Shown in pieces: positions 26,997 through 35,792 of a stretch of DNA of 64,000 nt. The notes beneath the pieces were generated by a model, which ran no database searches, was not told where the DNA came from, and worked only from the letters and a program-made list of their open reading frames with translations. Source of the DNA: Clostridiales bacterium (GTDB lineage: Bacteria > Bacillota > Clostridia > Oscillospirales > CAG-272); NCBI GenBank assembly GCA_012727435.1, contig JAAYHB010000010.1, positions 1 through 64,000 on the forward strand. The letters are read 5' to 3'. Numbering within the stretch: the first letter of the stretch is position 1; every line of letters begins with the position of its first letter. The translations under genes were made by a program, and so were the position numbers.

Positions 26997-27959
26997 TTGG
27001 AAGCAAAGAAAAGGAAGTTCAAACTCTTTGACATGAACCGGGACGGCAAGGGCGTCGAGAAGGGTGAAGACGGACCAAAGAATTTCCGAAATTTCTTTAA
27101 GTATTTCAAAAGGAAATTCGGCAAGCTGCTCTCGGTAAACCTGCTCATGGTTTTTCAAATACTGCCGATTATCGCGGCGGTCTTTGTCTTTTTGACAGGT
27201 CCGACCCGAAGCACGGTAATAAACGTGCTCTATCCCACCGCTTATTGTGCCGCCTTCATGTCGCCGTCGCCGGCAAGCGACCTCTTTCTCGCCACGGTCG
27301 GCCAGCAGCTTGGAGTTCCGGTTTACAATTCCTATGTTTATTACGTTATCGGAGCAATTGCCTTAGTTTACTTGCTGACCTTCGGCTGGCAGAATGTGGG
27401 CGGAACTTACCTTCTGCGCGGGCTGGTGCGGGGTGACCCTGTTTTTGTGGTTTCGGACTATTTTTATGCAATAAAAAAGAATTTCCGGCAAGGCTTTTTT
27501 GTCGGGCTTATTGATATTTCTGTGATTTCCCTGCTTTTCTGGAACCTTATGTTTTATTCCCAGAACAGCTACTCTTCCCTGATGAGTGTTTTCTATGTTG
27601 CCGTAATCGCCCTGATTTTAGTATATTTTACAATGCGCTATTATGTGTATCTGCAGCTTATAACATTTGACCTGAAAACCTGGAAGATAATAAAAAATTC
27701 CCTGATTTTCACGGTGCTCGGCATCAAGCGCAATGTTATGGCGGCTCTCGGAATCGTCACCGTGCTGGCCCTGAATTACTTGTTGTTCTATATCTTTGCC
27801 CCGTTTAACATTATTTTTCCGCTGATACTTCCCTTCTTCTACTTCATGGCGGTCTCGGGCTATATCGCGACATACGCCGCGTACCCGGTCATCGAGAAAT
27901 ATATGATTGAACCACTGCCCGAGGACACCGAGCAGTCTTCTGACGAGCCGGCGGAGTAA
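26997..27959 (+). CDS. YesL/DUF624-like membrane protein
   Basis: A 320-residue integral membrane protein. After a charged N-terminal 40 residues, the segment FKRKFGKLLSVNLLMVFQILP matches the usual opening of DUF624 (YesL-like) proteins, with further membrane helices near 114-131, 166-190, 198-218 and 247-290. The tail is acidic (EDTEQSSDEPAE). Function is unknown; relatives often sit beside sugar transporters, which is not the case here. The start codon is TTG at 26997 (AAGGATTACC upstream). Repeat copy 4 begins 10 bases after its stop. Confidence 0.8.
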   Translation: MEAKKRKFKLFDMNRDGKGVEKGEDGPKNFRNFFKYFKRKFGKLLSVNLLMVFQILPIIAAVFVFLTGPTRSTVINVLYPTAYCAAFMSPSPASDLFLATVGQQLGVPVYNSYVYYVIGAIALVYLLTFGWQNVGGTYLLRGLVRGDPVFVVSDYFYAIKKNFRQGFFVGLIDISVISLLFWNLMFYSQNSYSSLMSVFYVAVIALILVYFTMRYYVYLQLITFDLKTWKIIKNSLIFTVLGIKRNVMAALGIVTVLALNYLLFYIFAPFNIIFPLILPFFYFMAVSGYIATYAAYPVIEKYMIEPLPEDTEQSSDEPAE

Positions 27960-27968
27960 TCGGTTATT

Positions 27969-28074
27969 CCGGGGGCGCTGCCCCCGGAACCCTGCTATTT
28001 ATGCGGGGCTCCGCCTCGCACCCCGCTCAAGGCCCTTTTTGAAAAAAATGGTCCTGAGAATCCCCAATACCTTT
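27969..28074 (+). repeat. Interspersed palindromic repeat, copy 4
   Basis: Forward orientation behind the YesL-like gene. It has two GC hairpins in series (GGGGGCGCTGCCCCC at 27971-27985 and a GCGGGGCTCCGCCTCGC variant at 28003-28019), then ACCCCGCTCAAGG, an imperfect second-type hairpin around TTTTTGAAAAA, and a degenerate tail. The doubled first module suggests internal duplication. Confidence 0.85.
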
Positions 28075-28093
28075 AGGTATCTATAGCATAAAA

Positions 28094-28136
28094 CAAAAGA
28101 AACGCGGGTTCAATATCCCGCGCCTTTTGTTTTTTT
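28094..28136 (+). terminator. Rho-independent terminator after the YesL-like gene
   Basis: Nested stems CAAAAG/CTTTTG (28094-28099, 28124-28129) and GCGGG/CCCGC (28104-28108, 28117-28121) followed by TTTTTTT. Confidence 0.88.
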
Positions 28137-28228
28137 GACATTGGTGGATGCTATATTAACGGGAGTGCGAAGCGTGTGGAATGCCGGTAGTCGCACAAAA
28201 CAGTCATATGGGCACCGCCGGTGTCGGT

Positions 28229-28912
28229 TTAATCATACCCTAATAGCTCGCTGACCGTCACAAAGGTGTATCCCTCTTTAATAAGATAAGGTATTATCAT
28301 CTTCAGCGCTTCAACAGTATGGCCCCTTCGCGCAAAGTCATGCATGAGTATAATATCCCCCGGCGAAACTTTTTCCTTGATATTTTTAACCATAGCTTCG
28401 GCCGGTGTGCCCGCCCAGTCCCGCGTGTCGATGCTCCAGAGGATTACGGTATAGTTTTCATCTTTGATATACCGGTATATCGTTCCCGGCAGAACTCCCT
28501 CCGGCGGCCGGAACAGCTTAGTTTTATAACCGAAAATCTCATTTAGCAGGTTGTCACAGCGTTCGATTTCGCTTTTCATCTGGAAGGCCGTCAGTTTTTT
28601 GAAGCATTTGTGGCTGAATGTATGGTTCCCGATTTCGTGCCCTTCGTTAACTATCCGCCTGAACACGTCGGGATAGTATCCGGCGTTTTCCCCGACAACA
28701 AAAAAGGTCGCTCTCACCTCATATTTACGCAGAATATCGAGGATCTCGGTTGTGTGGCGCGGGTGCGGCCCGTCGTCAAAGGTCAGAGCGATTATTTTCG
28801 GATGCTCTATTTTTTTCCTAAAAACCACAATTGAAGAATCCTGCGCCGAGGCCGGCGGAACAGACAGCACCGCAAGCAGGGTTGCCAACACAAGGCAGAT
28901 AAGGCGTTTCAT
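28229..28912 (-). CDS. Secreted polysaccharide deacetylase (NodB family)
   Basis: A 227-residue carbohydrate esterase family 4 protein with a signal peptide (basic MKRL, hydrophobic to about residue 22, cut after PASA). Catalytic motifs: LTFDDGPHPRHT (motif 1 with both Asp), HEIGNHTFSHKCF (metal His), RPPEG (motif 3), DTRDW (motif 4) and IILMHD (motif 5). It probably removes acetyl groups from peptidoglycan outside the membrane. Its start overlaps the stop of pdaA by 4 bases, so the two deacetylases are translationally coupled. Confidence 0.92.
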   Translation of the reverse strand: MKRLICLVLATLLAVLSVPPASAQDSSIVVFRKKIEHPKIIALTFDDGPHPRHTTEILDILRKYEVRATFFVVGENAGYYPDVFRRIVNEGHEIGNHTFSHKCFKKLTAFQMKSEIERCDNLLNEIFGYKTKLFRPPEGVLPGTIYRYIKDENYTVILWSIDTRDWAGTPAEAMVKNIKEKVSPGDIILMHDFARRGHTVEALKMIIPYLIKEGYTFVTVSELLGYD

Positions 28913-29709
28913 TTTTCCACCTTGGTCAGTTGGTCAAGAGTGCCGAAGCTGTAACCCTCGGCCCTGAGCTGGTCTATAACCCTCCCGAGTATTTTAGCGT
29001 TGGTGCTTGAGGTGGGATGCAGCAGGATTATCGCGCCATTGTGTATATTGCTCATTATCAGGTTAAAGGCGTACTCTGGGTCTAGTTGTCTTTCGTTGTC
29101 CCAGTCGGCGTAGGCCAGGCTCCAGAATATTGTCTTGTAGCCGAGCTGCTGGGCAAATTTCAGGTTTTCCTCGTTGAACTTCCCTTTCGGCGGCCGGTAA
29201 TAACGCGCAATTTTGCGGCTTGTATATTCGGTGTAAATATCCTCTAGCTTTTTCAGTTCAGCCCCGAATTCCTCAATGCTTGTGAATTGTGTCATATCCA
29301 AGTGACTTGCCGTGTGATTGCAGACGAGATGTCCCTCGTCGGCCATCCGCCGCACCAGGTCGGTGTTCTTTTTTACCAGGTGAGCGAGAATAAAAAATGC
29401 CGCCCGGACCTCTTTTTCCTTCAGGACGTCAAGGACCCGTCCGACATTTCCGTTGTCGTATCCCGCGTCAAAGGTGAGATAGACCACGCGATCCGAAGCC
29501 GTGTCGCCGTGCTCCTTGTCGACATAGAAGCCGCCGTATTCTTCTATGAACTGCATATCAGGGTCACAGCGGGGCTGCAGGTGGTTTTTGTTCCTCTTGC
29601 AGTACCAGTTGAAGGTCTCGCCTGACGCCTCGGTGCAGATGGTCAGAATCATCATGGCGCAGCATGCAATAATGAGTACAGATATCAGTTTATTGTTCAT
29701 TTTATCCAC
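28909..29709 (-). CDS. pdaA: PdaA-type polysaccharide deacetylase (muramic delta-lactam formation)
   Basis: A 266-residue exported deacetylase. The N-terminal hydrophobic segment (about 8-28) is a signal peptide or anchor. FNWYCKRNKNHLQP and the gap before YLTFDAGYDNGN match PdaA, which deacetylates N-acetylmuramic acid for delta-lactam formation in spore cortex. Further motifs are HLVCNHTASHLDM, YYRPPKGKFN, AYADWD and IILLHPTSSTNA. Alanine replaces the second Asp of the usual TFDDG, as PdaA proteins have Asn or Ala there. It supports a spore-forming host. It is the first gene of a two-gene operon. Confidence 0.9.
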   Translation of the reverse strand: MDKMNNKLISVLIIACCAMMILTICTEASGETFNWYCKRNKNHLQPRCDPDMQFIEEYGGFYVDKEHGDTASDRVVYLTFDAGYDNGNVGRVLDVLKEKEVRAAFFILAHLVKKNTDLVRRMADEGHLVCNHTASHLDMTQFTSIEEFGAELKKLEDIYTEYTSRKIARYYRPPKGKFNEENLKFAQQLGYKTIFWSLAYADWDNERQLDPEYAFNLIMSNIHNGAIILLHPTSSTNAKILGRVIDQLRAEGYSFGTLDQLTKVEK

Positions 29710-29875
29710 CTTGCCGTGAGAGGTTGTATTATCAATTAATAGTTTATTTATTTTCAGACCGGATAAACAAAGTAATTATTGGTGTGATTCTGGCGACCTA
29801 AAGTTCCAAAAGAGGGGTGCGGCGTCAAAGTCCTTGCCATAAATCTGATTATTTTGGTTTAATATATCTTTTTCG

Positions 29876-29904
29876 TTGACAATTAATACCGAATGTAATA
29901 GAAT
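29876..29904 (+). promoter_or_regulatory. Promoter of the CvpA-like membrane protein gene
   Basis: -35 TTGACA (29876-29881), 17-base spacer, -10 TAGAAT (29899-29904), 30 bases upstream of the ATG, which is preceded by AGGAGG. Confidence 0.85.
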
Positions 29905-29934
29905 AGAACTAACAAACACACAGGAGGCGGGCAT

Positions 29935-31479
29935 ATGAATCTCATTACACTATTGTCTGTGACATTTCTGGCCTTCCAGGTGGTGATTCTTGCCATCTGT
30001 GTCTGGCTTGGCTACCGCCGCGGTACCGGCCGATCGATTGTAAGGTTGATTTACCTTTCGTTACTCGCGGTATTATCATTTTTCCTTGCCAAGTGGATTG
30101 CCGGCTACTTTTCCAAATTCGGTTTGAGTGTTGCCGCCCGGTTTTACACCGAACCGATAAAGCAGCTTATGCTCAGGTCGCCCCAGACCGAACAACTATT
30201 AGGCCAAATTATCGCAGCAATGCTCGTACCGGTGGTTTTTGCGCTCATCTTTGCGGTGCTTCAGCTCCTCTCGCTGATAAAGCTTAAGACCGTCTCCGAG
30301 AAGCTGACCCGGCTGGTGAAGAAAGACGGCGACCCGATGACCCCGGCCACCCGCTGGATAGGCGCCGGACTTGGCGCGGTTCAGGGATTGCTTATTGCCG
30401 CGATCCTGCTCGCCCCGATTTCCTGTGCGGTGGTTATCCTGCGCTCGGTTGACCCAGAGGCGATGGAGGCGCTCGGTCTGCCGGGCTACAAAATCGAGCA
30501 AACCGACACTGCCGGTGTCAATTATTCAAAGAATTCGCTCTCGCGCGGGACAGCCGATATCACAACGGTACATAAAAAGCTATCATCAGGCGGCTTTTCG
30601 TTCGCCGGTTTTTTCGCCGACCTGCTGACCGAAGCGCTCACCACTATTGAGGGATATGATACAAACCTTGCCGACGAGGTGTTTGTAATACTCAACGCCG
30701 CCGGCGAGGCGCTGAAGGTCTACAACGAAATCATCGGGTCCGGAATGTCCGCCGAGCTGGCGGCCGTCAACGCGCTTTCTACCCTTTTGCCCTACATGGA
30801 GCAGTCGGTGCTGCTTCCCGAAATTTCCTCACAGCTGCTTAATGCGGCGGCCGATTCATGGGAAAGCGATGAGACGTTTTTAGGAATAAAGTTGCCGGAT
30901 AAAGACTCCGGTCCGGCGGCCGTGATTATAGGGGCGGTCATGCAGTCGTTTAAGAACGCGACGCCCGAAAATGTCGGCGACATCCTGAATACTCTGGTCG
31001 GCAAGAACGAGGGATCAACCTCTGTGATGGAGAACATTCTTAGCCTGACCGGCGATGACGTTGAAGTCACCTCAGACGAGTCGATAGAGCTTATGGCCAA
31101 CTCGCTGATAGTAATCGGAAACAACGAAAACATGGCCCAGGTCATAGCGGTGGTGGGGCAGATTGGCTCGGATCTGATAAAAGAATACGGCATTACCACC
31201 ATCCCGGCAGACGAAACCGGAGCTTATGACGAAATCAAGAGTGCGCTTGAAGAAGAACTGAACTCAACAAAAGACCTTGATTATGAGAGCCAAGTCACCT
31301 CGCTCGCCAACAGAATTGTCAGCACGGCCGAAAGTTACAACTATTCGATTTCGTTTGCCAAGGCGAAGCTGGCTGCCATCAGTTTACTTTCATATTTTGG
31401 GAGCGTTGAGAATATTACTGTTGAGGGAGTAATGGAGTATTTTGGAATAACCGATATTGAAGTCTCAACAAACAATTAA
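29935..31479 (+). CDS. CvpA-like membrane protein with a long C-terminal domain
   Basis: A 514-residue protein. The first 190 residues contain four hydrophobic helices (about 5-25, 37-57, 90-113, 143-175) with GYRRGTGRSIVRL and WIGAGLGAVQGLLIA, the pattern of the CvpA/colicin V production family. Residues 190-514 are soluble, acidic and mostly helical, with no domain I recognise. CvpA proteins lack an agreed biochemical role. It has its own promoter and terminator (31586-31623), so it is monocistronic. Confidence 0.75.
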   Translation: MNLITLLSVTFLAFQVVILAICVWLGYRRGTGRSIVRLIYLSLLAVLSFFLAKWIAGYFSKFGLSVAARFYTEPIKQLMLRSPQTEQLLGQIIAAMLVPVVFALIFAVLQLLSLIKLKTVSEKLTRLVKKDGDPMTPATRWIGAGLGAVQGLLIAAILLAPISCAVVILRSVDPEAMEALGLPGYKIEQTDTAGVNYSKNSLSRGTADITTVHKKLSSGGFSFAGFFADLLTEALTTIEGYDTNLADEVFVILNAAGEALKVYNEIIGSGMSAELAAVNALSTLLPYMEQSVLLPEISSQLLNAAADSWESDETFLGIKLPDKDSGPAAVIIGAVMQSFKNATPENVGDILNTLVGKNEGSTSVMENILSLTGDDVEVTSDESIELMANSLIVIGNNENMAQVIAVVGQIGSDLIKEYGITTIPADETGAYDEIKSALEEELNSTKDLDYESQVTSLANRIVSTAESYNYSISFAKAKLAAISLLSYFGSVENITVEGVMEYFGITDIEVSTNN

Positions 31480-31585
31480 GTCAGTATTTCTATTATGCCG
31501 TCTGAAGCGCGCGCCGGGGTATTTTCACCTTCTTTACGATTGACTAAGACGCGCCTGCTGACAAACTATTGCTGTGCATAAACTT

Positions 31586-31623
31586 AAAGGCTGTCACGAA
31601 TCTCACAATTCGCGACAGCCTTT
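31586..31623 (+). terminator. Terminator after the CvpA-like gene
   Basis: Stem AAAGGCTGTC (31586-31595) / GACAGCCTTT (31614-31623), continued by CGAAT/ATTCG; T-rich sequence follows on the plus strand. Confidence 0.8.
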
Positions 31624-31680
31624 ATCTGCTTTTATAGAATTTTGATTAAAATTCACGACAATTTGATTTGCGATATGGTT

Positions 31681-31757
31681 TAAAAGTTTTTGGGGATTCT
31701 CAAGCCCTTTTTTCAAAAGGGGTCTTGAGCGGGGTGCGGGGCGGAGCCCCGCACCCG
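31681..31757 (-). repeat. Interspersed palindromic repeat, copy 5
   Basis: On the minus strand it starts 3 bases after the carB-dapF stop: GTGCGGGGCTCCGCCCCGCAC hairpin, CCCGCTCAAG, second hairpin with CCCTTTT/AAAAGGG arms, then AATCCCCAAAAACTTTTA. One of the best preserved copies, with arms different from copies 2 and 8 yet still complementary. Confidence 0.88.
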
Positions 31758-31760
31758 TTC

Positions 31761-34700
31761 TTATATTTCAATTTCCCCGTCAAAGACCTTGACGGTGTCG
31801 CCGGTCAGGATGATGCCGTCTTCGGTCCAGTTGACGATCAAATCTCCTCCGAGCACCTTAACGGTTATATCCTCGCCCTTGTTGCAGAAGCCGTTTTTGA
31901 TGGCGGCAGCCACCGCCGCACAGGCTCCGGTACCGCAAGCCTGGGTCTCGCCGTTCCCGCGCTCGTAAACCCGCATCTTCAGGGTGTTTTGGTTGACTAC
32001 CCTTACAAATTCGGTATTGACTCTTTCGGGGAACACCTTGTGGTATTCAAAGAGCGGGCCGATGTTGTCAATGTCAATCTGGTCAATCCGGTCGCAGAAT
32101 ACCACACAGTGAGGGTTCCCGACAGACAGGCAGGTGACCTTGTACTCCCTGCCCCCCACTTCAAGCGGCATCATTACCGCTTCGGGGAGGTCTGTCAGCA
32201 TCGGGAGGGCGGCTGTAGAAAAATCGGGGTGGCCGATATTGACGCTCACGGAAGTTACCTTACCGTCCGAGGTATACAGCGTTAAGGTTTTCACGCCGCT
32301 GTCGGTCTCGACAGTGATGGTGTCGCGCCTGACATACCCGTTGTCATAGACATATTTGCCGACATTGCGGATTGAGTTTCCTGCCAGCTTGCCCCGGCTG
32401 CCGTCGCGGTTGTAAACCCGCATTTTGACGTCGGCTATATCCGATTTTTCAATCAGGACAATACCGTCGCCCCCGATTCCCCGCCGCCGGTCGCAGAGTG
32501 TGACGCAGAGCGATTCGGGGCTTTCAATCCTGCCGTCGAAGTTCTCGATGCATATATAGTCGTCGCCGGTGGCATGCATTTTGGTGAACCTCAGCTTCTC
32601 GCGCGAGGTGCGCATCTTGTTTATATTCACAAGGCCGGTGTTTTGCTGATTGTATCGGCTTGCGATAGTGTCGACGAAGGCGTTTGCCGTGTCAAGCGAG
32701 GTCACGCAGGGGACCGAGAGCTGGAGCGCGCGGCGGTGGAATGCTATATAATCGTCAAGCGTGTTATCCATCAGCGCGCCGGTATAAATCACAAAGTTGA
32801 TTTTGCCCTCCTCGAGCAGATTGTAAACCCGCTTGTCCCGGATGCTCACTACAATCTGCACGTCGATACCGAGTTTTGATACGGTAACCGCGGTCTCGGG
32901 CGTGGCGTAAATTTTGAAATGCAGGTCGTCGAGCTTTTTGGCGATCGAGACAACCTCATGCTGGTCCTGAGAGGCCACGCTGAGCAGGACTCCGACCTCT
33001 CTGTGGTTTGCGGTCGATTTGAGCAGCATGCCGGCTGAGGTCATGCCCTTGAATAGCGCCTCCTGCAGGTTTTTACCGACCCCGAGCACCTCACCGGTCG
33101 ATTTCATCTCCGGGCCGAGATACGAGTCGGCGTCGCTAAGCTTTTCAAAGGAGAATACCGGAACCTTGACAGCGTAATAGGGCGGCGCCTTATAGAGCCC
33201 GGTACCGTAGCCGAGGTCGCGCAGCCTGCTTCCGGTCATCACCCGGGCGGCTATATCCACCATCGGTATGCCGGCGGCCTTGCTGATATAGGGAACCGTC
33301 CTCGAGGCGCGCGGGTTGACCTCGATGACGTAAAGCTCGTTGTGGTAGATAAGGTACTGAATGTTCACGAGCCCCTTTGTGCCGAGCGATTTTGCCAGCT
33401 TCTCGGAGCTCTCGACCACCAGCTTCATCATCTTGTCGTTGATGTTGTAGGGCGGAAAGACAGCTATTGAGTCGCCGCTGTGAACGCCTGCCCGCTCGAT
33501 GTGCTGCATGACACCGGGAATCAGCACATCCTCACCGTCCGAGATGACGTCGACCTCAATCTCGGAGCCGCTCATGTATTTGTCGATGAGGACCGGGTTG
33601 TCGATACCCTCGGCCAGTATGCGGCTCATGTAGGTCTTAACTTCGTCCTCGTTGTAGACTATCTTCATGTTATGCCCGCCGATGACGTATGAGGGTCGGA
33701 GCAGCACAGGGTAGCCGAGGGTACCGGCAGCCTCAATCGCCTCTTTCATCGTAGTGACCGTCATCCCGCGCGGCCGCTTTATATTGAATTTTTCAAGCAG
33801 TTTGTCGAACTTTTCGCGGTCCTCGGCTATATCAATCCCCTCCGCCGAGGTCCCGAGAATCGGAATATTACGTTTGGCAAGGTATCGGGTGAGCTTGATC
33901 GCCGTCTGCCCGCCGAAGGCCACCACAACGCCGACAGGATTCTCAACCTTGATAATGTTCATCACGTCCTCCGGGGTCAGCGGCTCGAAATACAGCCTGT
34001 CGGCGGTATCGTAGTCGGTTGAGACCGTCTCGGGGTTGTTGTTTATGATAACAACGTCATAGCCCAGCTCCTTGAGTGTCCAGACACAGTGAACCGACGA
34101 GTAGTCGAACTCAATTCCCTGCCCTATGCGGATAGGTCCCGAGCCGAGCACCAGAATTACCGGTTTGCCGCTCCGCTTCATTTTGCGGGATTCACATTCG
34201 GTATCGTAGGTCGAGTAGAAGTAGGGGGTGACCGCGTCAAACTCGGCGGCGCAGGTGTCGACCATTTTGTAGACGCAGTCGGCCTTATATGGCAGCTCTC
34301 GACAACCAGAAATCCGCATTAGCGCGGCGTCGGTGTATCCGAGTTTTTTGCCCTTAAGGTATAATTCTTCAGTCAGCCCCTTTGCAATTTCTGCTTCGTA
34401 ATCTACCAGATTTTTGATTTTTTTGATGAAGAAGCGGTCGATTTTTGTCAGCTCATAAATCCGGTCAATCGACATGCCGCCCTTCAATGCCTCAAAAATC
34501 GTAAAAATCCGCCTGTCATCCGGAACTATTAAGCGTTCCGTGATGTCTTTATTGCTTATCGGTTCGGTATTTAGCGTGTCAAGCGATAGCTCGGCGCCGC
34601 GAATTGCCTTCATCAGCGCCATTTCAAAAGACGGGGCAATCGCCATGACCTCGCCGGTCGCCTTCATCTGGGTGCCGAGCTTTCTTGAGGCGCCGACGAA

Positions 34701-35792
34701 TTTGTCGAACGGCCACTTCGGGAATTTTACGACGACATAGTCGACCGCCGGCTCAAAGCAGGCGCAGGTTTTTCCGGTAATCTCGTTGGTTATCTCGTCA
34801 AGCGTGTAGCCCAGCGCGATTTTGGTAGCTATTTTTGCGATGGGGTAGCCGGTGGCCTTCGAGGCCAATGCCGAGGAGCGCGAGACCCGCGGGTTGACCT
34901 CTATCACCGCATATTCAAAACTGTCAGGGTTCAGCGCGAACTGGCAGTTGCAGCCCCCGACAATGTCGAGCGCTTCGATTATCTTGAGCGCCGAGGAGCG
35001 GAGCATCTGGTATTCCTTGTCGGACAGGGTGAGCGCAGGCGCCACCACAATGCTGTCGCCGGTATGAATGCCTATCGGGTCGACGTTTTCCATGCTGCAG
35101 ACCGCTATCGTGTTGCCGTTACTGTCGCGCATGGTTTCAAACTCAATTTCTTTCCAGCCGTATATATACTTCTCGACTAGTATCTGCCCTATTGGGGAAG
35201 CTTCGATTCCGGCTGTGGCCACCGAGTGCATTTCCTCCTCGTTGTATGCCACCCCGCCGCCTGTGCCGCCGAGCGTGAAGGCCGGGCGGATGATTACCGG
35301 ATATCCGATTTCTTCGGCAATTTTTAGCGCGGTGTCAACATCTGTCGCAATATCCGAGGGTACGACAGGCTCGCCGATTGATCGCATTGTCTCCTTAAAA
35401 AGCTCCCTGTCCTCGGCCTTGTCTATTGCCTCGGTGTTGGTGCCGATCAGCCGCACGCCGTATTTCTTGAGAATTCCCTGACGATTCAGCTGCATGGCGA
35501 GGGTCAGGCCGGTCTGGCCGCCGAGCCCCGCAAGAAGGCTGTCGGGCCTTTCTTTCTCTATTATCCTTGCGACTGTCTCTACGGTGAGCGGCTCGAGGTA
35601 TATTTCGTCGGCCAGAGCGCTGTCGGTCATAATGGTGGCCGGGTTTGAGTTGACAAGCACAACATTTACGCCAGCCGCCTTGAGCACGCGGCAGGCCTGC
35701 GCGCCGGCGTAATCAAATTCGGCGGCCTGTCCTATCACAATAGGGCCGGAACCGATAACCAGCACTTTTTTAATGTTCTTGTCAAGCGGCAT
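31761..35792 (-). CDS. carB: Carbamoyl-phosphate synthase large subunit fused to a DapF-like epimerase
   Basis: A 1343-residue protein. Residues 1 to about 1059 are a complete CarB: two ATP-grasp synthase halves (GSGPIVIGQAAEFDY at 14-28 and LGSGPIRIGQGIEFDYSS in the second half), the oligomerisation region and the C-terminal MGS-like allosteric domain. From M1060 it continues in frame into a DapF fold (LRFTKMHATGDDY, GIGGDGIVLIEKS, GNPHCVVF, GNGETQACGTGACAA). The second catalytic cysteine (C1286) is present, but the first is A1137 in KLAGNSIRN, where DapF has CGNG. CarB makes carbamoyl phosphate with CarA; epimerase activity is doubtful. Its ATG overlaps the carA stop by one base. No internal ribosome site precedes M1060. 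Confidence 0.93.
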   Translation of the reverse strand: MPLDKNIKKVLVIGSGPIVIGQAAEFDYAGAQACRVLKAAGVNVVLVNSNPATIMTDSALADEIYLEPLTVETVARIIEKERPDSLLAGLGGQTGLTLAMQLNRQGILKKYGVRLIGTNTEAIDKAEDRELFKETMRSIGEPVVPSDIATDVDTALKIAEEIGYPVIIRPAFTLGGTGGGVAYNEEEMHSVATAGIEASPIGQILVEKYIYGWKEIEFETMRDSNGNTIAVCSMENVDPIGIHTGDSIVVAPALTLSDKEYQMLRSSALKIIEALDIVGGCNCQFALNPDSFEYAVIEVNPRVSRSSALASKATGYPIAKIATKIALGYTLDEITNEITGKTCACFEPAVDYVVVKFPKWPFDKFVGASRKLGTQMKATGEVMAIAPSFEMALMKAIRGAELSLDTLNTEPISNKDITERLIVPDDRRIFTIFEALKGGMSIDRIYELTKIDRFFIKKIKNLVDYEAEIAKGLTEELYLKGKKLGYTDAALMRISGCRELPYKADCVYKMVDTCAAEFDAVTPYFYSTYDTECESRKMKRSGKPVILVLGSGPIRIGQGIEFDYSSVHCVWTLKELGYDVVIINNNPETVSTDYDTADRLYFEPLTPEDVMNIIKVENPVGVVVAFGGQTAIKLTRYLAKRNIPILGTSAEGIDIAEDREKFDKLLEKFNIKRPRGMTVTTMKEAIEAAGTLGYPVLLRPSYVIGGHNMKIVYNEDEVKTYMSRILAEGIDNPVLIDKYMSGSEIEVDVISDGEDVLIPGVMQHIERAGVHSGDSIAVFPPYNINDKMMKLVVESSEKLAKSLGTKGLVNIQYLIYHNELYVIEVNPRASRTVPYISKAAGIPMVDIAARVMTGSRLRDLGYGTGLYKAPPYYAVKVPVFSFEKLSDADSYLGPEMKSTGEVLGVGKNLQEALFKGMTSAGMLLKSTANHREVGVLLSVASQDQHEVVSIAKKLDDLHFKIYATPETAVTVSKLGIDVQIVVSIRDKRVYNLLEEGKINFVIYTGALMDNTLDDYIAFHRRALQLSVPCVTSLDTANAFVDTIASRYNQQNTGLVNINKMRTSREKLRFTKMHATGDDYICIENFDGRIESPESLCVTLCDRRRGIGGDGIVLIEKSDIADVKMRVYNRDGSRGKLAGNSIRNVGKYVYDNGYVRRDTITVETDSGVKTLTLYTSDGKVTSVSVNIGHPDFSTAALPMLTDLPEAVMMPLEVGGREYKVTCLSVGNPHCVVFCDRIDQIDIDNIGPLFEYHKVFPERVNTEFVRVVNQNTLKMRVYERGNGETQACGTGACAAVAAAIKNGFCNKGEDITVKVLGGDLIVNWTEDGIILTGDTVKVFDGEIEI

